Assembly (NCBI GenBank): GCA_965644295.1
Contig: CBFFRP010000123.1
Span: forward strand, 1-64,000
Origin: Paraphysomonas bandaiensis
Taxonomy: Eukaryota; Chrysophyceae
DNA length: 64,000 nucleotides
Reading direction: 5' to 3'
The stretch's first letter is position 1. Each line of letters starts with the position of its first letter. The translations under genes and the position numbers were made by a program. Below are positions 47,296 to 59,551 of this stretch, one piece after another. The notes below the pieces were generated by a model. The model had not been told where the DNA came from, searched no databases, and worked only from the letters and a program-made list of their open reading frames with translations.

Positions 47296-50197
47296 TTGAC
47301 GCTTATGTACGGACTTAGGAGCCGAGTTCTGTTTGTGTCCTTGCATTATTATATATGCTCCTGATAATTATGACTAGCTAACGGGTGTCTACTAATGAAT
47401 CAATTATACTTCAAATTAACAAGCTTTAAATCTAACCAGCAAGTATATAGTTTTTTCAGACTACTAAAGTTTTTGCCAGATAATGGTGAAATTGCTTTCG
47501 CTTCATCATTCTTTGCGAATCACCTTGTAATTTATGAGGGGGAAAATAATAATATGAGATATAGTATAGAGACTAGAGTTATTCCCTAAACAAAGTGGGA
47601 TACTAACCTTTTCGTAGTGTTCTGGGTTCTGGGGGATAAGTACTGGAGATAATTATCCGGGAAACTACCGTGAGCCGCATTTATAGTCAATAGTCTGCAG
47701 ATAGCGTTCTGCCCACTCATAGCTAAATGCTTGTGTGGGTCACGAATATAAGTGTCACTTGTGTAGACTTCTTTGGGAATGGGCCCACCTCAAGGGCATC
47801 CGGGGTATTGGGCTGCCTAATAAAGTCAGGCGTCTTGGCTAGTTCACCTCAACCGAATAGCCTGATTTTCATACTGTTATAAATAAATAATACTTTTCAT
47901 ACTGTTATTATCTTCATAGTTACTTATTGTGCATAGTTATACCCTTTTCCAACCATCATCAAAAATTTCACCAGGTTTTACACAAAAACCAGGTTTTGGT
48001 ATTACCTCGACTTCTTACAAAATGTCAAGTGGTTGCACCTTTGTGCTTGCGGTGACGCACAATCAGCTTTCGTAGCGCAAAAGAGTAGGGTATTGGAGCT
48101 TAGCACTAGTTAGTTAAATTGTTTTGCTATATGAGTTCTGACCTATATTGCTAATAATCAGACTAGTGTTATATATTATTAATTACGGCAGTTAGTTTTT
48201 GTACTTTGTAAAATATTTCATTTCGATATCTTGAACATACAGCAGGGGAGGAAATCATGTTAATAAGAAATTTATCAGGATGATAGAAAAGTGAATAAAA
48301 GTAGTATGTCAATACATACATCAACATGATGAGTAGTTGTTGTTGGCTGTCATTGGAGTTAAAACTTGGTTTGATAGTATACAGCTGTATGTAGTATACA
48401 ATTAATGTAGTTGGATAGCTAGCAACAGTGTGACAGCAGTATATAGGTATACAATAGGGCTCGGGAACAATAGATTTCAATACAAGAGTATACTAGAATG
48501 CGGTGTATATGATGACAAATGCGTAGTTTGTAGCCTATTGAATTTAGTTAAATACGGTGTAATACAGGGATATATAGGGAACAATATTTTGCAATACTAT
48601 TGTTAGATAGCGTTCCGTTAATAATACTGCAATATAGTAGTACCATCAATCAGTACGAAGTAAACCATTCTGTAGATTCCATACTATTAGTACAAGTTAG
48701 TCATTAAGATCATAATAATCGAACCCACTACTGCTTATTATAGCTATAGTAGTAGCTATATTCCTCATACTCATCCTCTCTGAGTCATCATCGTTGGCGA
48801 CGTCAAAATCATCATTATTCATTCAAAAATTTTGATATAATATATATATATTATGTTTGTAATTCTATTCTCAAAATTCGAAACATTAGCAATATTATAA
48901 TAAGTCGGTGTGATCCTGAAACCTCGTAATATTATATTATATGAAACTGTTTTCAGTAGTGAAGGGATACCTAGCCCCTCAATAAGTCGTCAAAAATGTT
49001 CTGGCATTCATAGTAATTCACTTGACTTGAGCCTCCGTCTGAAGCTGATTCGAAACGCTTTCAATCTTTTTCAGGCGCCGTCTACAAGGGCGGTGATTTC
49101 GGATTTATGTGGAGCAGCAGTAGGAATTTAATCAGTCACTGCATGCGGTAACTCTTCGATTTTTGACAGGATCTTATATACGCAACCACTTTATAGTAGA
49201 ATCTAAAAGATAAAGGACCACCTCTTGTGACATTTATTCTTTCCGATAGCAGACTAGTTTGTGGCCACGCAGCCAACAAGCATTTCTTAGTCTGCTACTA
49301 CTTCCTCATTAGCCTTTTCTTGCTTATTTCGCTTCTCTTTTCTACCGATTAAGTTGATGAGATACACTCTACAGTTAAGAAGCTTACTGTCTGATATACA
49401 AAAAGCTGTATAATATATACTATGACAGTCAAAAAATTGATTGCAGTATAAGCCACTTTAACAGAAATAATATCAATGAAGTATTTGGCCGGTCCACCAA
49501 TCAATGTATTGTTCCCTATGTACCACTGCTGTTGTAATGTACAGTCCAATATGTACTTATTATCTTAGTATATAGGCAAGGTGTAGTGAGAGTGTAGTCA
49601 GTGATACTTGACTTGATAGATTGGAGTGCAAGCAATTATTATCACAGATAACCTCTGTCTGACAAAACAAGTCAATAACACTCTCTTCTACTATCAACGT
49701 GTGGCTTGTCAGCGCCTCACAGCATGGGTTTTAACAGCTGTGTAAATATTACAATAATTTGATATTATATTTTTAAATACCAAGCCTACATACTAAAGTA
49801 TACTAAAGTTCAACTCTACTAATTATGTCGCCTTCTAGCACCCTATACAATCAAAGGATTTCAGTTTCTCTAATTTAACTCATATCATACCATTAGTTCA
49901 TGTACTACTGTTTCAACTGCTGTATTCTTAAACTAACAGTCATAATTCGAATATCTTAAAATGAAGCTCTTACTCACTTATAAGTACACTTAAAGATTTT
50001 CGCCTAATATAGGAAGTGTAAAATTGTTCTGGTGACTATTAATTATTTATATTTCTATAGTTTTATATCAACATGTATGTGTAATAGATACTAGCCATTC
50101 CACTTCAAAATCAAAGCATTCTTTCATTGTACAAGTAATACTACGCTCGAACATGCACTGGTTATAGATGCGTGTCGTGGAAAGAGAATGGTATCAC
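47296..50197. other. Gene-poor 2.9-kb region
   Basis: No supported gene. It holds the dispersed repeat at 47607-47820; the remainder is AT-rich with many stops in all frames. Several frames of about 60-100 codons show no recognisable domain. Confidence 0.55.
47607..47820 (+). repeat. Dispersed repeat, copy B (family also at 13811-14051)
   Basis: Aligns by eye with the reverse complement of 13811-14051 through blocks such as TTCTGGGGGATA, TCTGCCCACTCATAGC, TCACTTGTGTAG and TCTTTGGG. No flanking duplication or TIR was found. Confidence 0.65.
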
Positions 50198-51348
50198 TTA
50201 AGAATTTAAGTTTGCACATAACTGTTCGTACACTGATACAGGTATTTCAACAGTTCCCGTTTCAAGGTTTTTCGCTTCTACCTCATCTCCCCTTTCCCCT
50301 GGCAAATATATGTTCTCTACACCTGGAAGTTTGCGAGAGTTCTTGACTCTATCACACATCACTGCTGCTCTCTCCTGGAAATCTTCCAGTGTGCCAAACT
50401 CATTCGGATCCAAAGCAATCACCAGACTTCCCCAATTTTTGCTCTCTGTTTTGTTTTCCATGGCAGCTCCACTCATGGCTCCAGCGAGTAGCTCGATCAT
50501 CAACGCTAGGTGACTCCCTTTGTAAGACCTAGTTTAAGCGATTTACATCCTCAATGACTGATATGGTGCATTCATTACCTGTCAAATACACGGAGGGCTC
50601 CCTTGAGGGCATCAGCAGCAGAAGTAGTGGCGTTACCCTGAGCATCGTACGCAATATCATCTGGTATCGGCTTTCCTTCAGCAGCGGACGTAACTAACCC
50701 GAACCATGCCTCTGCACTTGTGGCCATATCTAGCACTTGGTGACGAGGAGCAGTGGGCAAACCGATGGCGATAGGATTCGTGCCAAATATTGCCTCATAA
50801 GACCCATAAGGTGCAACCATTTCCGGACACTACAAGTATAGTAAGGATGAATTCGAAGATGGATAGAAGTGTACCTGGCACATAACGATACCAACATAGC
50901 CAGCACTAGCTATTCTCTTGACCCAGCCTCCCAATGCACCCGTAGCAGAAGAATAGTTAGAACAAGCTATAGCGGCTATTCCATGCTGCGATGTCTTCTC
51001 AATAACCATATCAACTGCTTTGGCTACAACAGCCATACCAATTCTCTGTCCACCATCAAGTTTAGCTGTTAGTTTGGACTCTCTAACAACTGTAATATCA
51101 GTAGCATTAGGATTGGGTTGTAATGCCCCACTAACTAGTTTAATCAATCCTATATAACGAATATTACATGAATAACATGCGTGTATATGTATATATATGA
51201 TACCTTGATTGTTACCACGTAATTCAGCGTACATAAGTATATCAGTCGATATAGCCGCATCTTCCGTATTAAATCCTGCTTTCAGTAATGCTTGTTCAGT
51301 TAATGAACGTATATGAGATATATTATATCGAATAGATTGTGAAGACAT
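50198..51348 (-). CDS. Ldh2 / malate dehydrogenase family NAD(P)-dependent oxidoreductase
   Basis: Four exons (51348-51204, 51149-50875, 50829-50579, 50528-50198) join to 333 aa, the usual size of this family (330-360), which is unrelated to classical Rossmann-fold lactate/malate dehydrogenases and is best known in bacteria (malate, L-lactate, ureidoglycolate dehydrogenases). Family blocks: GMAVVAKAVDMVIEKTSQHG, YSSATGALGGWVKRIASAGY, GTNPIAIGLPTAP, VLDMATSAEAWF and SYKGSHLALMIELLAGAMSG. Near residue 45 most members have Arg-Gly..Ser-His-Gly; here it reads ELRGNNQGLIK, so the usual His is absent. The enzyme would reduce a 2-oxo acid with NAD(P)H in the cytosol. Introns show that it is a nuclear gene. 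Confidence 0.9.
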
Positions 51349-51484
51349 GATTTTAATTGAAGATAATTATATATGACTGAGTATAATGAGAGGAGTTGTT
51401 AATGTATGTATGTATATATATATGTGTGTGTGTTGGTAGAGGAGTGTATACTGTACTATATATGGATCTTCTGCTTGTGTAGAG

Positions 51485-51612
51485 ATCCTTCGTATATTTT
51501 TGTTCAAAGATGCCTCTAATATTGAGACAACAATTATCTGTATACCAGCCGTAGTTATAGTTCAGTAATATAAAATATTTTTGATTCAATTTATTTACGA
51601 AAAATAAGATGC
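51485..51612. repeat. 128-bp dispersed repeat, copy 2 (copy 1 at 17687-17814)
   Basis: Same length and orientation as copy 1, gapless, about 17 mismatches by eye. It starts 137 nt upstream of the ATG of the Ldh2-family gene (-). Confidence 0.85.
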
Positions 51613-52676
51613 ATATGGGAGTCTACCTAGAAGTGGAGATGTTAGAGAGATTTTGGTGGAGTAGGAATAGAAACCTATGGTTTATCATAATTATATTAGT
51701 AGAAAACCTAAGATTTCATAAGTTTTGCTTAGAAATGCAGGATTTTGGGAAATGAACAGGGATATAACATATGTGCGTGTTGATATGATGTGATACATAC
51801 AGTACACTGCTATGAGATTACACACACACATGAATCTTATAATAACATTAAAGTATTAATCTCAGCCAACTCTTCTATAAATGTATTTGAATAGAGTTGT
51901 TTGTCTCTATGATCTCATAAACAACAATACAAACCAATGAAGAGATACAATACATATAGATAACAACATATATGACTGTATGACTGTATGCTTGTATGAG
52001 TGTGTGACTGTATGAGTGAACAAGCCTACTAACTATATAGAAAATTTATTTTTACAGGATTTTTCACCGAACAAAGAGTTGTTGTTACCATTGTCGAGTT
52101 ACGAAGTTCAGATTATCTTTCAAACCAAGATTCAAATTTGTGGCATGTCAGTGAATCTGGTGGATCTCAATGTAATTACCATGATAGCAACTATGCAATC
52201 ACATATCACATCCAGTATTATGTAACATCATGGTCCTCTTTCTAGTTAATATATAATTCAATATTACACACCCAAGAATATTCATTCTCTATCGTTTATC
52301 AACTACATTATACATGAACTCTTGTCGATTGAGAAAGTTTGTGTATAGTACACGAAGGAATTGTGTGCATTTCTAAAATGTAATTCATATAATGAAGAGT
52401 ATTTCATGTTTGTTAACTAATATTAAAGCGTTTAAAAGGATCAACTATTGTCGTTGTACCATACCTGTAAAACTACAATGCCGTGATAACAGTACAAATC
52501 AAACCAATCATTGATAACATCAAGTAATGTATGCTACCCCAATACTGCATATTGCATTGGAGAAACTATATTCAATACTACAGATATTATACTACGGATA
52601 CTACTCATCGACAAGGTCCACAGCATTAAACGGATTCGAACACTATATTACAGCATGTTCATCACCACGGTCAGAA
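51613..52676. other. Intergenic, no gene seen
   Basis: About 1.06 kb between the 128-bp repeat and the stop of the MyTH4-RhoGAP gene. AT-rich; short frames only. Confidence 0.5.
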
Positions 52677-55113
52677 CTATGCATCAGGAGCAAGTATATC
52701 AATAAATAACTTGAAGCACCGTCTCTCGTCATCTGCATTTGCCGCGAATATTCTTGGGTCATCACTTGGACTTCTGATACAATTCGGCGCAAACACCAGT
52801 GAGAGATTAGTGATCTCCATATTAGTTATCTGCAGATAGTATAGCAATGTGAGCGATGACAATCGTAAAGACGCCGAAAACATACATGTGAAGTAACTGA
52901 TAGTTCTCTTAAGAAAGTGGCTAAATATTTCAATACACACCAGTTGAGGGGTGGAAGCTCTTTTAGTATGTCCTAGGCGGAAAAATATCAACCAAATGAA
53001 TGAGTACAACTCTACTTACCGCTGCCATTAGGTAGTCATTCTTCTTCCCAGCGCTTACACATAGCGTATACATGTCAAAACCTGTAACCGGCTCAGGCAT
53101 GCGGCGAAACCAGATCTTTAGTAAGTCACAAGCAATGAGACAGTCATGAATGGGTATAGCAGCATCTTCTGGATTAGAGCTAACAGGTTGCTTTAGAGCG
53201 CCTCTGGAACCATTTGAATTACGTATTGAGATGTAGTTCCCTCGCTCAAGCTGAGACAGCACTGCCTTCACCGTGCCCACATCCGCGGCCTCTCTGAAAA
53301 CCCCACTCCTGGTCTTTCCTCCTCGCTGTAGAATGAACTCGCATAGCAACATCAAAACCTACATACCAGATCAGCAGTGCACATGACAAAAGAGAGTCAT
53401 ACCTCTGGTACAGTGTTTTTGGAGTTTACTAGCGTAGATCGTAGCGGAAGCATTGCATCCGGATCACGTGTATACATCTCTTTCAGCAATACACACTCTA
53501 TCCTGCACTCGTACGTCTGCTCACTCAAATTTGAATTCCTAATCAATTAGTCAATCAAACACGCACCTTCTCTGGTAAAAAATAGGTCTTTAGGGGAAGA
53601 ATGTGCTTTCTGTATATTAGATTTTGAGAGATGTGAAGCTGCATTGCTTGCACGTGTTCCGTCTGTTGATTCTTGAGAATGTGGCACAAGAAGCTGTGAG
53701 TTGTGAGAGCAAGTCCACCCACGGCTGAGGGGAGAGTGCGATGTGTATGTGCGTGAGCAGCCACTACTCTCATCAGCTGTGGCGAAGGCAGGTAAAGCAT
53801 GCAAATTGCCACCATCAGTTCCCAGCCCCGCTCCTCTGATACAACGCTCGGATTGTCAGTAGTTTGTTTGATTAACTGGCAATACACTTCGTCAATAATT
53901 CCGGAAGCGTGACAGCGTCCAGCTTCTGAGAGAACCTCAAAAAATATTCTCTCATTGGCCTCCGGCGTTCCAGATATATCCCGGTCCATGTAGCCACATA
54001 CTTGCTCGTACATCTTCTTGGCAAGCTTCTCATTGGCAGCCGGTATGATCGTCAATGACTCATTATACTTCTTGCTATAACTAATGACTATCTTCGAAGG
54101 TTTGATATACTTCCGACCAAACATGCCCCATTTTTTTTGCTTTTTAAAGTGATCCGTGGCATAACCTGCTATAGAGAAGTGCGATATCTCATCCTTTAGC
54201 TCCTGTGGCAAGCCGTGCTGTTGTACAATATCATCAATAGCCTGCGCGGAAGCCATATCCTGTGTCTATCGAACACAGGGAGATGATCAGTTCGATTGTT
54301 GTTTATAACAACCAGTACGTACCGTAGTGCGGCTGCCTCGGCGTCCCCTTGGAAGAGGAGAGGGGTTGACAAGACCACATTCACTGTCCATAGATTGCGT
54401 CGAATGTATGGAGTGCACATCCAGTTTATCTGACAGGGGTCGCTCTGCATGCACAGTTTCTGCTGACCGTGTGGCAGGTGTTGATGAACCAGTATCTCGG
54501 ATAAAGGGCATGGGGTTGCTCATGGTTCGACCGATTAGCATGCCCTTGACTGGTGAACTATTAGACGAAGTTGTCCTTGGTGGTGGAGGAGGTGGTTTAA
54601 AGGGTGGTGGTGGCTTAAATGATGGAGGCTTCAACTGACTGCCTGTTGAGGGGCTACTTATACTACTAGGAGAAGTACTAGGACTCCCTGACGTTGCGGT
54701 AGTCACACTCGACGATGTTGACTCCGCAGTGGTGTTAGCACGTTGTAAAAGCTCTGGAGGTTCATGGTCTGAACGAGGATCCATCCACTGTGAAACATTT
54801 GTAACAGAGTTATAGTAATAAACGCCTATATTAACAGCACAGAGTAAGGTTTATGCACATCCATATATAACCATTACTTACGTTGATCAGGACTAACATG
54901 TCTGTTCCATCCAGGTGGTAAAGGTTTCTCTGGTTCTTCTATTCTTAAACAACTTGCTGGAAAATATCCCTTTGAATCCTCATATTTAATATACCACCAA
55001 TCACTGTTCTCTGATGAGATGACAGACACACTATCACCCGCATTAAGTGATAAAGCATTAGATGCAACAGCTTTATATGAATGTATTACAGTTGCAATAT
55101 TAGTTGATTGCAT
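52677..55113 (-). CDS. SH3-WW-MyTH4-RhoGAP protein (ARHGAP39/Vilse-like)
   Basis: Seven exons (55113-54882, 54825-54323, 54265-53567, 53516-53403, 53358-53020, 52972-52886, 52829-52677) join in frame to 708 aa. Domains in order: SH3 (1-62: [34 protein letters not shown]); WW (about 66-98: [25 protein letters not shown]); a Pro/Ser-rich linker with poly-Pro runs ([14 protein letters not shown]); MyTH4 (about 280-480: [52 protein letters not shown]); RhoGAP (about 515-705: [12 protein letters not shown] with the arginine finger, [54 protein letters not shown]). Animal Vilse/ARHGAP39 has WW-MyTH4-RhoGAP; the SH3 is extra. It should switch off a Rho/Rac GTPase at the actin or microtubule cytoskeleton. 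Confidence 0.93.
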
Positions 55114-55680
55114 ATTAATAATATGATAGATAGGAGATGCTTATATATATATATGTTCCTGGTAATCCACACGGATCTCTTTAGATCATCAACATACAGG
55201 AGTGTCAAGTGTCTATCAAGTGTCTGTTAAGGGTCAATCACAGTATCTAACACTCTATCATATATTGATCTATCTGATTTATAAGTGTATTATATGACCA
55301 TCTACTTCTAGTTCTACTTCTAGTTGTTAAGAGAACAGCAGTATGATATGGTTCTTCTCGTACACCTCCAGGCTGTATATGTATATATAGAAGCAAGAAG
55401 CAACCAACTGCCTTTTTCACAACGAGATTTTTTATGTCATACTATTGTCAAAAATTATTACCATATACAGATATACGTAAATTAGGTACAGAGATGTCTG
55501 TCTCATCGCTCTCTACACTCAAGGGGGGTATCTAGATATCGGAGTATTATATGACATAGGCAGAAATATATGAGATTCATATACCTAAAAACTAAAAAAA
55601 TGAGATTAAAAAATGTACATTTCTAGATTTTTGTCTTCATTTTTCTCACACCGTTCCTTACATTAAGAATCCCACTGCCT
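55114..55680. promoter_or_regulatory. Upstream region of the MyTH4-RhoGAP gene
   Basis: AT-rich with TATATATATATG at about 55142-55155, some 30 nt before the ATG. No gene seen. Confidence 0.45.
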
Positions 55681-56183
55681 TGCAATCAACAGTGTTTGAT
55701 GTTGCAATCAGCAGTGTCCGATGTTGCAATCAGCAGTGTTTGATGTTGCAATCAGCAGTGTTTGATGTTGCAATCAGCAGTGTTTGATGTTGCAATCAGC
55801 AGTGTTTGATGTTGCAATCAGCAGTGTTTAATGTTGCAATCAGCAGTGTTTGATGTTGCAATCAGCAGTGTTTGATGTTGCAATCAGCAGTGTTTGATGT
55901 TGCAATCAGCAGTGTTTAATGTTGCAATCAGCAGTGTTTAATGTTGCAATCAGCAGTGTTTGATGTTGCAATCAGCAGTGTTTGATGTTGCAATCAGCAG
56001 TGTTTAATGTTGCAATCAGCAGTGTTTGATGTTGCAATCAGCAGTGTTCGATGTTGCAATCAGCAGTGTTTGATGTTGCAATCAGCAGTGTTTGATGTTG
56101 CAATCAACAGTGTTTGATGTTGCAATCAGCAGTGTTCGATGTTGCAATCAGCAGTGTTTGATGTTGCAATCAGCAGTGTTTGA
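55681..56183. repeat. 22-bp minisatellite, about 23 copies
   Basis: Tandem units of GATGTTGCAATCAGCAGTGTTT (22 bp; shown here as the consensus in words: GATGTTGCAATCAGCAGTGT plus TT). Units differ mainly at the position before ATG (T-GATG, C-GATG, T-AATG) and in AGCAG/AACAG. Head-to-tail, no spacers, no TIRs. It lies between the MyTH4-RhoGAP gene and the hAT element. Confidence 0.98.
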
Positions 56184-56766
56184 CTCAATATAAATCATAT
56201 ATAATGAGGACAATATACACCTACATGTATGTCTCTTTAAAGTAATGATTAAATATTTATTGACATATATTCCGCAAGAACGAGTCAGATGCTGCGGTTG
56301 AAGTATTAGATATAATATGGGCTGATAAATAGAAACATTCACATAGTGAGGATAGAGATAGACCCGAGGATCGAGGAGAAAGGCGGGAAGTGTACGCAAA
56401 TGTAGAAGAGAAATTATACTTTCATTCGCTTTATTTTAAGAATACTTTATATTGGTTAGATTAGAAAATTAATATAAAAAATACTGCATTCGATGGCCGG
56501 GTCACTCAAAATACTATTATTAGGAAGTTGAACTTTTGATAATTTTGAAGATATCCGTATCGGGCATTTTTTAATGGATTTATAAACGCCGTAAATTCAG
56601 ATTTAGGCGCTGAATGTCCAGTGTTTTAACGGCTCAAACAGGATCAACTTGCTTGGACAATTGCTTAGCGATCAGATGTGGAGTAATTTCAGGTTGTGAG
56701 GACATGACAGTCAGTGAAGCATCGTTTTCCAGTATTAAATATGGCAAGGTATCAACAGAGATAGTT
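56184..56766. other. Intergenic, no gene seen
   Basis: About 0.58 kb between the minisatellite and the hAT transposon; nothing recognised. Confidence 0.5.
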
Positions 56767-56800
56767 CCCCCGACCAGGGCCTGGTAACCATTAATGGCCC

Positions 56801-56869
56801 ATTAATGGTAGTCCAGTTCCCGGCAATTATAATGGCATTAATGAAAAATGTCCCGGCAATTATAATGGC
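56801..56869 (+). repeat. Subterminal direct repeat of the hAT element, left copy
   Basis: 69 bp beginning ATTAATGGTAGTCCAGTT; the right copy at 59049-59117 differs at a single base and has the same orientation, so it is not part of the inverted repeat. Confidence 0.95.
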
Positions 56870-56995
56870 CATTAATGGCCCATTAATGGTCTTTAATACC
56901 TACTAACTTAAAGTAGATAGCACCACTCATATAATAGATAGTGCTGTGATCCCTTAATTACTAATTTTTAGTTAACTAGCAGACTGCAATTTTAA

Positions 56996-58659
56996 CTACT
57001 TCTCGCTGCTCTCTACTGGCACATCAGGATCTTCTTGCAGGGCTTCATGGATGGTATAAACACCCCACAACATGTAATTGGCTCGTAGGAATAGCAACGA
57101 TTCTAGACGATATGGATTCATGTTTCTACGCTCAGGCGTCATAATTAACTTTGCACGACTAAAGAGCCTCTCAACAACATTAGATTGTGCTTCGATATGA
57201 AGCAAGCAGCGGTAGTTGGACTCATAGGTACCAAGTCGAGCTCTCTTGGTGACCTCGGCGCTGTCCAGAACACGCTGTGCAAAATCAGCTCCTTCACTCT
57301 CGTCCTCGTTATTTCTGTCGGGTACACCAACCTCCATGGATAAATCCAGTTGCAAATGTCGAACTGCTCTTCTCTCATTGCCTGTCAACTCTCTTTCATC
57401 GTTCCCTTGAATTTTAGCCACTGCCTTCTCAAAATTGGCACTGGCAACAATGCTTGCATTTGGGGAAAGGTATGGATGCAGCTCTGGAAATTCTTGTAGC
57501 AGCATATCAAATAACTGGCGGGCTTGGTACAAATTGGTTCCATCTCTTTGTAAGGCCAGCGTAACACTCTGTAACTTTTCAAGTTGCGTCAAATATTGTT
57601 TCAGATCTCGAAATTTAGCTGGAGTAAGAATCTTATCTTCCAGGGTGCTCGGGAAATTACATTCACCAAGAAAAGGATGCAGTTTTACGTATTTAACCAG
57701 CATGTTGTATGTTGAAGACCACCGAGTTACATTTCTTCTTTCCGGCTTTATGTTTGTCTTCTGCGCAAGCAAACTTGCATTCTTCAGCGTCCTTAGATCC
57801 TTCATCAATGAATCGATTCTTTCAATAATGGTAGTGAGGCCTGTCTGGTTGCAGAAAATATTTGCAATTGCCAAATTCAGTCGATGTGAGTAGAGCAACC
57901 AACCATTGGCTTCTCCATTGATTCAGTCAGTTTGCGATTTACTGAACAGTTATCACACACAAGACAATCGACATTGGCAAGAGTTTTATTGAATACTCGC
58001 AGTTGATTAATGATATGATCTCCGATATCTGCCGCAGTAAATTCAATACCAGGTAAATCGTTTTCGTCCGGTTGCTCTTGAGGTCCGCAGCATAGTAACA
58101 CTCGAGTAACCCCAGCTTTATTTTCCTTGGACCACATTGCGAATATTGCAATATAATGATCTGACATGCTATCGCATGTCCACCCATCAAAAACTAGACC
58201 AAATTTATCTGGTAACATAATACTCAACTTCCTTTCCACGAGTATATGTGTGCGTTGTAAATATTTCATCACCGTCGTAACTGAGATGGGTGCTAAATTG
58301 GTGTTCATCCGAATATACTTATTCTCCACGATAGAAAATGGTTCGTTGTTCATAACTATCCATTGCAGCCACCGAAATAAGTTCCTTGCAGCAGGAGATA
58401 CTTTCTTTCTTACAAAAGACAATATATCGCCCCCGTGAAGTCTTTCACATCCCAAAATTCTCTCGAGTTCCTCTCGCCAAGAAAAATCCGCATGTTTGGT
58501 GCTCTTGGTTATATGATTAACACAACTAGTGTAACCTCGCTTTATATCCTGTTTAAGGCGATCATTGCACAAAGAACAAATATGATACAGAGGATTATCT
58601 GAATCCACTCGAAAGAAGACTCTGTAAATTACACTGCCATCAATTTTTTCGGCCATCAT
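56996..58659 (-). pseudogene. hAT-family transposase, frameshifted
   Basis: Two overlapping frames cover one hAT transposase. The upstream part (58659-57877) has a BED-like zinc finger (HICSLCNDRLKQ...CVNHITKSTKH) and the start of the RNase H-like core (GLVFDGWTCDSMSDHYIAIF, CLVCDNCSVNRKLTESM). The downstream part (57898-56996) continues with SHRLNLAIANIFCNQ and ends with the hATC dimerisation region (SNVVERLFSRAKLIMTPERR, LESLLFLRANYML). The frames meet at about 57880-57898, where one stops and the other has no ATG, so a small indel in the conserved Gly-Cys..Ser-His-Arg region has broken the gene. A short intron cannot be fully excluded, but no good splice sites were seen. Confidence 0.9.
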
Positions 58660-59048
58660 CGTTGCTTAATATGGATATATATACTGTATGGTATAAATAC
58701 AGAGTAAAATATTACTTTGCTTAGTTGTGTACTGCTGTAGCTTCTTTTAACTTTGGGGGAAAATAGTATTTTTATGAATGTCTAGGTAAAATATGCATAT
58801 TTTCAATGATTATTTTAGAGTTTTTGGGGTATATGAGTAGGAATTCCTACGTCGCTATATATAGATATTGCTTGCTCAGGAAACTATTCTCCACATTGAG
58901 AAGATGGTGAACAAAGTTGCCACAAAGTGCCTGTAGAGTTGCATGAACATTGTTGTCTAATATTGCTTAGAGTTTCTTCGGAGTATAGAGGAGATACTAT
59001 ATTCTATTATCTTAAAAACACTCAGTTCTATATATAACAGTACAGATC

Positions 59049-59117
59049 ATTAATGGTAGTCCAGTTACCGGCAATTATAATGGCATTAATGAAAAATGTC
59101 CCGGCAATTATAATGGC
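59049..59117 (+). repeat. Subterminal direct repeat of the hAT element, right copy
   Basis: Second copy of the 69-bp repeat described at 56801-56869, same orientation, one mismatch. Confidence 0.95.
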
Positions 59118-59188
59118 ATTACCATTAATGGCCCATTAATGGCCATTAATGCCATTACCATTAATGGTTACCAGGCCCTGCCCCCGAC

Positions 59189-59551
59189 TACTGCTCTTGC
59201 AAAGGAATGAAAAGAACTGCATGCTGTGAGAATTTTCTGCGTTGGTTGCTTCTACTTATTGCCCAAGTAATAATACATTTCAAACAAATTATATAAAGTT
59301 ATGCGTGGCGTTGGAACCGTCAGATACTAGCCATGAAGCGGCACCGTGATCATACTAATGTAGGATAAATATCATAGAGCTAAAAGATAATGCTTCATAG
59401 AGCTAAATGATTCATACTCCTACACTAGTAAAGACATGTTCATCACTGATAATAAATTGCAAAATATAAACAGATGATATATTTACGAAATTGCACTACA
59501 TGCACCTGTCGAATAGTAACGAACGCGCATAAACATCTACACACGTATATT
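59189..59551. other. Intergenic, 3' of the SMARCAL1-like gene
   Basis: 363 bp between the hAT target duplication and the helicase stop codon; nothing recognised. Confidence 0.5.

Larger units (their letters stand above)
56775..59180 (-). mobile_element. hAT DNA transposon, 2406 bp, with 8-bp target duplication
   Basis: The ends are perfect 23-bp inverted repeats beginning CAGGGCCTGGTAACCATTAA. The element is flanked by identical 8-bp copies CCCCCGAC at 56767-56774 and 59181-59188, the hAT hallmark. Inside is a transposase on the minus strand. Just inside both ends there is also a 69-bp direct repeat (56801-56869 and 59049-59117) and many ATTAATGG units in both orientations. Confidence 0.97.

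Noticed and set aside
50198-51348. Bacterial contamination as source of the Ldh2-family gene
   Set aside because: Three short GT-AG introns interrupt it and all joins keep frame.
55681-56183. CRISPR-like array
   Set aside because: Units are directly adjacent with no unique spacers and the genome is eukaryotic; it is a minisatellite.
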